8,208 nt of DNA from UBA6382 sp963631415. GTDB taxonomy: Bacteria; Bacteroidota; Bacteroidia; Bacteroidales; Bacteroidaceae. Of this stretch, positions 1-4,860 are shown piece after piece. The notes beneath the pieces are model-generated. The model saw nothing but the letters and a program-made list of their open reading frames with translations, ran no database searches and was not told the DNA's origin. The position numbers were made by a program, and so were the translations under genes. Every line of letters begins with the position of its first letter. Within the stretch, counting starts at the first letter, position 1. The stretch is taken from NCBI GenBank assembly GCA_963631415.1, contig CAVGQS010000114.1, positions 1 through 8,208 on the forward strand. The letters run 5' to 3'.

Positions 1-197
1 CGCTCAAGTACTAGTTTAAAATTCTTAAGTGGGACTAGTGAAATGTAGGGTTTCGGAACCAGAAATATGTTGTGTTTTGTGTTTTTGAACCACAAAATCG
101 GGACTGCAGGAATAAAAAATGAACAGCCGAAGCACTCTTGGCAAGGCTTCGGCTGTTTATTTTGCGCCAAATCGAGTTGTTGGCGTACAGAATGAAA
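1..197. other. Non-coding left edge, AT-rich
   Basis: I see no gene here. Two ACTAGT hexamers lie at 10-15 and 34-39, each just after an AAGT. A weak hairpin TTTTGTG/CACAAAA (75-81 with 91-97, 9-nt loop) lies before the strong hairpin at 122-157. The DNA between that hairpin and the repeat tract starting near 198 has no clear structure. Confidence 0.5.
122..157. terminator. Bidirectional intrinsic terminator hairpin
   Basis: A perfect 12-bp inverted repeat, AACAGCCGAAGC (122-133) and GCTTCGGCTGTT (146-157), encloses a 12-nt loop that can form three more pairs (CTT/AAG). An A-rich run at 111-119 on the left and TATTTT on the right allow termination in either direction. The gene it serves on the left lies outside the window. 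On the minus strand it could end transcripts reading through the repeat tract from the regulator gene at 722-1279. Confidence 0.8.
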
Positions 198-493
198 GAA
201 TATTTTTGTTTGTAGGCGTTTCTTCCGCCTGGAGAAAGGCTAAATTTTCAATTATAGGCAAGAAGTTATCGACCACATGAGAGATTTTTGACCAAAAAGA
301 AACGAATTTGTTAATTATGGGCAATGAGAATTTCGCCTGGGGTGGTGTTTTTACTGCTCAGAAGATACGAATTCATCAATTTTAGGCGACAAACATTTAG
401 CTTAGGAGGGCAAGTTACACACTAAAAGTAGACGAATTCTTCAATTTCAGGCGAAGAGATTTACGCCATGAGGGGTGTTTTATTCCTGAAGTG
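198..493. repeat. Degenerate ~65-bp tandem repeats with a 20-bp core
   Basis: A 20-bp core of consensus CGAATTCNTCAATTWTAGGC occurs at 240-259, 303-322, 368-387 and 433-452. Starts are therefore spaced 63, 65 and 65 bp. A weaker, shortened copy lies at 198-217. After each core comes a second conserved block like GAGATTTACGCC, then a G-rich block and a T-rich block. In the copies at 214-230 and 450-467 the core end and second block form a short inverted repeat (AGGCG/CGCCT or GGCG/CGCC). Two copies contain GAATTC. There is no conserved reading frame, and the units are too diverged for a CRISPR array. Because 65 is close to 3 x 22, these may be aged multimers of the neighbouring 22-bp unit; that is inference. 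Confidence 0.75.
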
Positions 494-735
494 GGTGATA
501 TTTCACAAAACGTAGCCGGATTTTTCACCCGAAGAGGATGATATTTTCACAAAATGGAGTTGGATTTTTCAGCTGGTGAGGGTGAATTTTTCAGCAGTGG
601 AGGGTGAATTTTTCAACTGGCGAGGGTGGATTTTTCAGCTGGTGAGGATGGGTTTTTCAGAAAACGGAGATGGTATTTTCGGTTTTGGAGGGGGTATTTT
701 CGGTTTTGGAGGGGGTATTTTTTACTTGGACGGGA
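494..735. repeat. 22/21-bp tandem repeat array with phased T-tracts
   Basis: TTTCA or its variant recurs at 501, 523, 545, 567, 589, 611, 633, 655 and 677, eight intervals of exactly 22 bp. It then recurs at 698 and 719 at 21 bp. The consensus on the plus strand is about GAGGGTGGATTTTTCAGCTGGT. Two 21-bp units at 673-693 and 694-714 are identical. A looser copy may start at 479. The plus strand is strongly G+T-rich. The last, diverged unit (715-735) covers the stop codon and last four sense codons of the minus-strand regulator gene. No spacers separate the units, so this is a minisatellite-type array, not CRISPR. The 22-bp period rotates the frame, so it is unlikely to be coding. Confidence 0.9.
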
Positions 736-1279
736 CAAATGTCTCATAGGTGCCGTCGTCGTAGAAGACTCTTATTTCCTTAATTTTGGGTCTAATTGTG
801 TCATTTTTTTTCGCCTCGGTTTGAGGGGCAGATACGGGAGTGTTTGGGGAATATGAGTGGGGTGCGGGTATGCGGGTGTGGGGCATTGAGGCGGCATGAT
901 CGGGGCGGCCTGAGGGCGCAGCTTTGGGGGCGGCGGAGGGGGTGGCTGGAGCAGCCTGGCGGGGTGCGAAGAGATCGGTTGCAAAGGGCAGGACGCCGCT
1001 GTCGCCATAGTCAGAAAGGGAGTCGGAGGTGGTGTTTTCGTCGTGATTTTCGGGCTTCGTTTCGCCGCCGCCGACGTACATTTCGCCTTCGCCAAACATG
1101 AGCCAGTTGACGTTGATGTTGGGGAAGGCTTTGTGGATTCCCTGGACATGGTTGCCGGTGGCGTTGGTCCGACCGGAGTAAATGTTGGATAGTGCGCCGG
1201 GTGCGATGCCGATGGCCTCGGCGAAATCTTTCTGCGACATGTTGAGGGCGAGCTGAATTTGCTTGATTCTTTCGTTCAT
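722..1279 (-). CDS. Small XRE / phage-CI-like helix-turn-helix regulator
   Basis: This 185-aa protein has three parts. Residues 1-68 form an XRE-type helix-turn-helix domain: helices around 14-33 read MSQKDFAEAIGIAPGALSNI, and NWLMFGEGEMY at 58-68 matches the end of the CI-repressor-like HTH domain common in Bacteroidota. Residues 70-160 are low-complexity and rich in Pro, Ala and Ser, probably disordered. Residues 163-183 form a compact tail, RPKIKEIRVFYDDGTYETF, that looks like a beta-hairpin and recurs in this family as I recall. There is no S24 peptidase domain, so RecA-triggered cleavage is not expected. It is probably a DNA-binding transcription regulator; its targets are unknown. The ATG at 1279 starts directly at the HTH domain and lies about 57 nt after the predicted transcription start. 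It stands alone: holA, the next gene upstream, is separated by terminators. An inverted repeat inside its promoter suggests autoregulation. Its 3' end merges with the 22-bp array. Confidence 0.85.
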   Translation of the reverse strand: MNERIKQIQLALNMSQKDFAEAIGIAPGALSNIYSGRTNATGNHVQGIHKAFPNINVNWLMFGEGEMYVGGGETKPENHDENTTSDSLSDYGDSGVLPFATDLFAPRQAAPATPSAAPKAAPSGRPDHAASMPHTRIPAPHSYSPNTPVSAPQTEAKKNDTIRPKIKEIRVFYDDGTYETFVPSK

Positions 1280-1342
1280 TTTTGACGTGGTTTTTAGCAG
1301 GGGTCCGCGAGGGGTGCCGATTTTGCTTGTTTTTTACGGTTG

Positions 1343-1373
1343 CAAAGTTAAAACTACTGTTTTAATTGACAAA
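1343..1373 (-). promoter_or_regulatory. Bacteroides-type promoter with operator-like palindrome
   Basis: Read on the minus strand, TTTG (1373-1370) is followed after exactly 19 nt by TAACTTTG (1350-1343). This fits the Bacteroidota -33/-7 consensus TTTG-N19-21-TAnnTTTG. It would start transcription near 1336, giving a leader of roughly 57 nt to the ATG at 1279. The spacer contains a perfect inverted repeat, TTAAAAC (1348-1354), TACT, GTTTTAA (1359-1365), which overlaps the -7 box. A repressor bound there would block the promoter, and the adjacent HTH gene is the obvious candidate. The palindrome is seen; binding is inferred. Confidence 0.75.
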
Positions 1374-1383
1374 GTCTTTCAGA

Positions 1384-1839
1384 GTTTTAGTTTTACTTTT
1401 GTCGGATTTCAATTTTAAACATCTCGTTTTAGATTTTAGACTGGAGACGTTGTTTTAGTTTTAGAATTTAGTATTAAAACTCTGGATTCAGCATTTTAGG
1501 GATGTTGAACCAGGAGTTTCTGAAAAGAAACCAAGAGTTTAGTATAGAGAGGGTTGTTTTTCGTGTTTTTTGGCATTGGAGTGGTATTTTTGGGTAAAGG
1601 AGGGGTGTGGAGGAGTGTGGTTTTAAGATATTGAGCACTAAACAAGGGTATTCTGCTGGGTTTTAGTTTTTTATAGGGTAAAAAAAGACGTTTAACACTT
1701 GCAGTTTGGAAATTACAACCTTATCGGTTTAAAAACTGCCGCGCACGCAATTTCTAAAGTTTTAGTTTTAAGAATTTAGGGTAAGCCTTGCCTTTTGTTT
1801 TAGTTTTTCAAACAAGTGTTTGCAGTTTCAAAACTAAAC
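1384..1839. repeat. Dispersed GTTTTAG(TTTT) motif cluster
   Basis: GTTTTAGTTTT occurs exactly at 1384-1394, 1452-1462, 1660-1670, 1759-1769 and 1797-1807. The related GTTTTAGATTTTAGA is at 1426-1440. TTTTAG on the plus strand is found at 1385, 1427, 1434, 1453, 1459, 1494, 1661, 1760 and 1798, nine times in about 420 bp, while I see no CTAAAA on that strand. An inverted relative, AAAACTAAAC, is at 1830-1839. Some copies sit in imperfect palindromes: CTAAA-GT-TTTAG at 1754-1765 and TTTTAAAC-N5-GTTTTA at 1413-1431. GTTTTA is also the half-site of the palindrome in the regulator promoter. No gene is seen in 1280-2093; the rest of that spacer holds the elements listed separately. Confidence 0.6.
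1547..1612. repeat. Stray relatives of the 22-bp array unit
   Basis: The stretch TTGGAGTGGTATTTTTGGG at 1577-1595, followed by a GGAGGGG run at 1599-1605, closely resembles the 21-bp unit at 673-714 (GTATTTTCGGTTTTGGAGGGG). A further T-tract block, GAGGGTTGTTTTTC, is at 1549-1562. The same repeat family therefore appears on both sides of the regulator gene. Spacing here is less regular (T-tracts 28-29 bp apart). Confidence 0.45.
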
Positions 1840-1881
1840 TTTCATTTCTTAATCGTTAAAAAGTGTAAACGCTGTAGTTTT

Positions 1882-1947
1882 CCAAAAATTTCACGCCGTT
1901 TTGGCGAATTTTGGAGCCTTTCCAGACAGATGGCAGAAAGCTGGAAA
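1882..1947. other. Two structured hairpins in the spacer beyond holA
   Basis: The first hairpin (1882-1914) pairs CCAAAAATT with AATTTTGG (one bulged A) and an inner CGCC (1894-1897) with GGCG (1903-1906), leaving TCA unpaired on one side. The second pairs TTTCCAG (1919-1925) with CTGGAAA (1941-1947) around a 15-nt loop. Neither has a clean T-tract, so they are weaker terminator candidates than the next two hairpins. They may be backup terminators or structured RNA. A short block CGAATTCT-CAGGCG at 1953-1966 resembles the core of the 65-bp repeats. Confidence 0.45.
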
Positions 1948-1968
1948 AACAACGAATTCTCAGGCGCC

Positions 1969-2019
1969 AAAAAAAGCCGTTTTTCCCAATATTTAGTGGG
2001 AAAAACGGCTGTTTTTTTT
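1969..2019. terminator. Strong bidirectional intrinsic terminator
   Basis: A perfect 14-bp stem, AGCCGTTTTTCCCA (1975-1988) and TGGGAAAAACGGCT (1997-2010), has an 8-nt loop. Seven A residues (1969-1975) lie on the left and eight T residues (2012-2019) on the right, so it can terminate on both strands. For minus-strand transcription from holA it is the second terminator in a row, insulating the regulator gene at 722-1279 from holA read-through. Confidence 0.85.
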
Positions 2020-2045
2020 GTCGGCGAAGTGCCGCAAAATAGATC

Positions 2046-2085
2046 AAAAAAGGGGCGCGGAGAGTTTCCGCGCCCCCATTTTTTT
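2046..2085. terminator. holA terminator, bidirectional shape
   Basis: A GC-rich stem pairs GGGGCGCGGA (2052-2061) with TCCGCGCCCC (2067-2076) around a 5-nt loop. It is flanked by six A residues (2046-2051) and seven T residues (2079-2085). It begins 17 nt beyond the holA stop codon, so on the minus strand it has the standard layout of a hairpin followed by a U-tract. Confidence 0.88.
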
Positions 2086-2093
2086 ACGAAAAA

Positions 2094-3107
2094 TCAGTGA
2101 AGGATGAAGAAAATCAGGTCGCGAAGGAGGTCCCCCTCGGAGACATTGACGCCCCCTATTCCCTTGCTTCGTTCGTCGGCGTCGCGGATGGCCAACAAAA
2201 CCGACAAAACTTTGGAAGCGGAATAATTCCTGAGGGCGGGAATCACGCTCTTCTCGACCACGAAGGGATGCAGTCCCAGATAGTCCGCCAGGCTCTTCTT
2301 GTCCTTGGCCGGGGCGTAGTAGGCCGACATGAGTTGCGAGAAGGTGCGGAAGAGCAGCGGCAGGATTTTGGGCAGCGGATACTGCTTTGGGTTGTCGTTA
2401 AAATATTTCGCAATCTGAAAAGCCTTGAAGGAATTCTTCAGCACGAGGGCGTCGGTGAATTCAACCACGTTGAAGTCCTTGCTGATGCCGATGTGCTGCT
2501 CTACGATGGCGGGGGTGATCATGGGGCAGTCGGTGCCGACGATGTCGGCGAGTTTGTTCATCTCCTGATAGAGTTTGGCGATGTCTACTCCGATCGAGTC
2601 GGCGATGACGCTGACCGCCTTGGGTTCGATGGAGAGTCCCTTGTCGCGGAAAAATTTTGAGATGATTGTCGGCAGGTGGCTGTCGTAGATTTTTGGCGTG
2701 GAGTAGACCACTCCCAGTTTTGCCGCCGCCGCCATGAATTTCTTGCGCCGGTCGAAGGTGCCGCCCTTGTTGACCAGCAGGAGGATGGTGGTGGGTTGCG
2801 GGTTGGCGAGATAGACCGACATTTCCTCGATGTCTCTGAGGCTGCCGGCATCGCGCAGCACCACGAGCAGCCTTTCGCCCATGGGGAAGCTGCGCGCCGC
2901 GTTGATGACCTCGTTGGCTGTTGTCTCGCCGCCGTAGAAGGTGGTGAGGCAGAAGTCGCGGTCTTCGGTGGGGAGGGCGTTGTCCAAGATTGCTTTCTGA
3001 ATCTGGTCAATGTAGTAGTCCTCCTCTCCCATCAGCACGTATACGGGCTTGAATTTCTTCGCCTTCACGTCCCGTATGATTGCGTCAAAAGTAATTTCGC
3101 TTGGCAT
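2094..3107 (-). CDS. holA: DNA polymerase III delta subunit (clamp loader)
   Basis: This 337-aa protein has the usual length for HolA. The delta subunit is the clamp-loader 'wrench' that binds and opens the beta sliding clamp inside the delta/tau(gamma)3/delta-prime complex at the replication fork. The N-terminal AAA+-like domain starts with KFKPVYVLMGEEDYYIDQIQKAI (18-40), the typical HolA opening, including the degenerate nucleotide-binding region (YVLMGEED) that lacks a real Walker A lysine. SFPMGERLLVVLRDA (73-87) and TTILLLVNKGGTFDRRKKF (106-124) are core strands. The C-terminal collar helices include FNVVEFTDALVLKN (212-225) and PKILPLLFRTFSQLM (246-260). The start at 3107 places the conserved region at the usual distance. 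It is followed by two terminators. The upstream AMP nucleosidase gene runs the same way, but 238 bp separate them and I see no clear promoter in that gap. Confidence 0.95.
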   Translation of the reverse strand: MPSEITFDAIIRDVKAKKFKPVYVLMGEEDYYIDQIQKAILDNALPTEDRDFCLTTFYGGETTANEVINAARSFPMGERLLVVLRDAGSLRDIEEMSVYLANPQPTTILLLVNKGGTFDRRKKFMAAAAKLGVVYSTPKIYDSHLPTIISKFFRDKGLSIEPKAVSVIADSIGVDIAKLYQEMNKLADIVGTDCPMITPAIVEQHIGISKDFNVVEFTDALVLKNSFKAFQIAKYFNDNPKQYPLPKILPLLFRTFSQLMSAYYAPAKDKKSLADYLGLHPFVVEKSVIPALRNYSASKVLSVLLAIRDADERSKGIGGVNVSEGDLLRDLIFFILH

Positions 3108-3185
3108 TATGTTTGTTTATGTTTTTTCTTGGCAGGTTCGTGCGCAGGCAGCCGTGATGATTTTTCCGGGTGCCGACGCGATGTC

Positions 3186-3251
3186 TTGCTGTGCGCAGGG
3201 CGCGGCTGCACAATTTTGCTGTGCAGTGCCGAGGCGCGGTCCGCACAATGT
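3186..3251. repeat. Imperfect GC-rich direct repeat in the holA-nucleosidase spacer
   Basis: Two copies share the blocks TTGCTGTGC, GCGCGG and CACAAT in order: at 3186, 3200 and 3209 in the first and at 3216, 3234 and 3244 in the second. The copies overlap slightly and are offset by 30-35 bp. A hairpin CTGCACA/TGTGCAG (3206-3212 with 3220-3226) bridges the copies. Further right, CTGCCCGCT (3288-3296) can pair with AGCGGGGGCAG (3312-3322) with a 2-nt bulge, a possible but T-tract-less end signal for the minus-strand nucleosidase transcript. Confidence 0.45.
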
Positions 3252-3345
3252 TTCGGGCGCGGCTAAATCCTTCTGTGTTCTCGGACTCTGCCCGCTACAT
3301 TGCTGTTGCTCAGCGGGGGCAGGTCCTGGGCGTCGCGCCGTGCGG

Positions 3346-4146
3346 TCAGTTGTCCTGTTCCCAGGGCTGGTAGGGTTCGAACTTCATGCAGTCTTGCATG
3401 GCGGCTCCGTCAGCCACCATGCGCAGTGCCTCGATGCCCACCTTGACGTGTGTGGCGGCAAACTCGGCTGTGACCTTGCGGTCGCTCTCGGTGGTCTTGA
3501 CGCCCTCGGGCATCATGGGGTTGTCGCTCACCAGCAGCAGTGCTCCCATGACCATGTGGTTGAAGCTGCCGCACGAGAAGAGCGTGGCGCACTCCATCTC
3601 GACTCCCATCACCCTGATTTGGCGGAGGTAGTCCTTGAACTTGTCGTCGTGCTCCCACACTCGGCGGTTGGTGGTGTAGACCACTCCAGCCCAGTAGGGG
3701 AGCTGGAACTCCTTGAGCGCGCTCGAGACTACTCTCTGCAGGATGAAGTGGGGCAGCGCCGGCACCTCAGCGGGGAAATAGTCGTTGCTGGTGCCCTCGC
3801 CTCTCACTGCCGCCACGGGCAGCAGGAAGTCGCCGAGCTGGAGGCTGCTCCCCACCCCGCCGCACTTGCCCAGGAAGAGGCATGCCTCGGGCCTCACGGC
3901 CGACAGCAGGTCGGTCACCAGGGCGGCGTTGGGGCTGCCCATGCCGAAGTTGATGATGGTGAAGTCGCCGGCTGTGGCCATCCTCATGTTGGCGCTGTAG
4001 TCGGGCACAGGAATCCCTGTCTGCTCGCAAAACAGGTCAACGTAGTTGTTGAAGTTGGTGAGCAGGATGTATCTGCCGAACTTGTCGAGCGGCGTGTTGG
4101 TGTAGCGCTGCAGCCAGTTGCGGGTTATCTCCTGTTTGGTTTTCAT
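3346..4146 (-). CDS. amn: AMP nucleosidase, short Bacteroidota type
   Basis: Predicted to hydrolyse AMP to adenine and ribose 5-phosphate in the cytoplasm, a purine-salvage and AMP-level control step. From the ATG at 4146 the protein is 266 aa: only the catalytic nucleoside-phosphorylase-like fold, without the N-terminal regulatory domain of the 484-aa E. coli Amn. Motifs are INFGMGSPNAALVTDLL (65-81), CLFLGKCGGVGSSLQLGDFLLP (89-110), the nucleoside-binding VMGVEMECATLF (179-190) and the catalytic-Asp region LLLVSDNPM (203-211). I chose MKTKQEI at 4146 because Bacteroidota homologues begin this way; ATGs at 4149 and 4155 are close alternatives. The frame stays open to 4332, but that extension is not protein-like. 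It is divergent from the HsdR-N-like gene, sharing the spacer 4147-4341. Its own promoter is not obvious; the AT island at 4281-4303 is one candidate. Confidence 0.9.
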   Translation of the reverse strand: MKTKQEITRNWLQRYTNTPLDKFGRYILLTNFNNYVDLFCEQTGIPVPDYSANMRMATAGDFTIINFGMGSPNAALVTDLLSAVRPEACLFLGKCGGVGSSLQLGDFLLPVAAVRGEGTSNDYFPAEVPALPHFILQRVVSSALKEFQLPYWAGVVYTTNRRVWEHDDKFKDYLRQIRVMGVEMECATLFSCGSFNHMVMGALLLVSDNPMMPEGVKTTESDRKVTAEFAATHVKVGIEALRMVADGAAMQDCMKFEPYQPWEQDN

Positions 4147-4203
4147 CATTGTCATGCCGTCATGTAGTGAGGCCAAGCCCGGCCAGAGGTGGCGCTGCGG
4201 GAC

Positions 4204-4220
4204 AAAAACCGGCGGTTTTT
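4204..4220. promoter_or_regulatory. Small palindrome AAAAACC-GGC-GGTTTTT
   Basis: A 7-bp inverted repeat with a 3-nt centre lies in the divergent spacer, directly before the tandem 11-mers and the -7 box of the plus-strand gene. It could be an operator or a small terminator. Nothing in the sequence decides between these. Confidence 0.35.
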
Positions 4221-4252
4221 CTTCCGTTTGTCTTCGGTTTGCGCTACCTTTG
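4220..4252 (+). promoter_or_regulatory. Probable promoter of the HsdR-N-like gene with tandem 11-mers
   Basis: TACCTTTG (4245-4252) matches the Bacteroidota -7 box TAnnTTTG and lies 89 nt before the ATG at 4342. Just upstream are two adjacent 11-mers differing at one base, TCTTCCGTTTG (4220-4230) and TCTTCGGTTTG (4231-4241), one helical turn apart. No TTTG stands at the ideal 19-21 nt from the -7 box, so the -33 element is poor, which could mean activator dependence. The leader crosses an AT island (4281-4303) made of TATA-like steps. Confidence 0.55.
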
Positions 4253-4341
4253 CCAGCACTAAGCCTTGCTCCGGGCCGCCCGTATACCTTATATATTATA
4301 TAGGGCGCGCCGGGGTGCGGATTTTCATGCAAAAATAATAA

Positions 4342-4791
4342 ATGTTTACGTTAAACCTGCCCCCCATAAACGCAAAAATCAAGTACGAGGGAGAAAAAGC
4401 CTTTGTCTTCGACCCCTTGCGCAAGAAGTTTGTGCGGCTCACTCCCGAGGAGTGGGTGAGGCAGCACTTCGTGTCGTTTCTGGTAAACCACAAGGGCTAC
4501 CCCGCCGCGCTCATCGCCAACGAGACGAGCATCAGCCTCAACGGCATGAGCCGCCGCTGCGACTCGGTGGTGTTCCGCTCGTCGCTCGACCCGCTGGTCA
4601 TTGTGGAGTATAAGGCGCCCACCGTGGCCATCGGCAAGAACACGTTCAAGCAGGCCAACAGCTACAACCAGGTGCTGCGCGTGCCCTACATCATCATCAC
4701 CAACGGGCTGTCGCACTACTGCTGCCACCTTGACTACACCGCCATGACGGTAAACTTCCTAAGCGACATACCTGCCTACAAGGATTTGTAG
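4342..4791 (+). CDS. Free-standing HsdR N-terminal-like PD-(D/E)xK protein
   Basis: This 149-aa protein resembles the N-terminal nuclease domain of type I restriction R subunits (Pfam HSDR_N_2 type). The nuclease signature appears intact: E61 in ANETSI, D74 in RRCDSVVF, E89-x-K91 in VIVEYKAP, and a QxxxY motif at Q104-Y108 in KQANSYNQ. A C-terminal PYIIITNG (115-122) is also usual for the family. There is no helicase domain and no HsdM or HsdS gene nearby, so it is not a working type I restriction system. As I recall, such single-domain proteins sit near holA or AMP nucleosidase genes in many Bacteroidales, which argues for a conserved housekeeping DNA-processing role that is undefined. The AraC-type gene follows after 69 nt on the same strand. 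Only a 6-bp GCCGCC/GGCGGC hairpin (4791-4815) without a T-tract lies between them, so co-transcription is possible. Confidence 0.85.
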   Translation: MFTLNLPPINAKIKYEGEKAFVFDPLRKKFVRLTPEEWVRQHFVSFLVNHKGYPAALIANETSISLNGMSRRCDSVVFRSSLDPLVIVEYKAPTVAIGKNTFKQANSYNQVLRVPYIIITNGLSHYCCHLDYTAMTVNFLSDIPAYKDL

Positions 4792-4860
4792 CCGCCGCGA
4801 CACAAGACCGGCGGCAGGACAGAAAGCCAACAGCCTGCCCACCCGCTAACCACCACCCCA

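Noticed and set aside
673..720. G-quadruplex in the GGAGGGGG runs
   Set aside because: The G-runs are separated by about 16 nt, longer than the loops of a stable quadruplex.
198..735. Possible CRISPR array
   Set aside because: The units are contiguous or nearly so, diverged from each other, and have no unique spacers of regular length between identical repeats; no cas gene is present.
626..856. Plus-strand open frame with repeated RFWRGYF
   Set aside because: The repetition comes from two 21-bp array units; it continues antisense into the regulator gene and shows no domain or start signal.
180..1850. Mobile element around the regulator gene
   Set aside because: No transposase, integrase, terminal inverted repeats or target-site duplication could be found by eye; repeats alone do not support the call.
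1816..2100. 94-aa plus-strand open frame
   Set aside because: It runs straight through several hairpins including two strong terminators, and its composition follows the AT-rich spacer.
3368..3380. GGTTCGAA resembling a tRNA T-loop
   Set aside because: It encodes the KFEPYQP end of AMP nucleosidase, and no acceptor stem, anticodon arm or D arm fits around it.
3049..4167. 372-aa plus-strand open frame
   Set aside because: It is antisense to the well-recognised AMP nucleosidase gene, is Val/His/Gly-rich as expected for a GC-rich shadow frame, and has no recognisable domain.
4147..4332. Longer N-terminus for AMP nucleosidase (start at 4332)
   Set aside because: The added 62 residues are not protein-like, cross the divergent promoter region, and family members begin at the MKTKQEI-like sequence.
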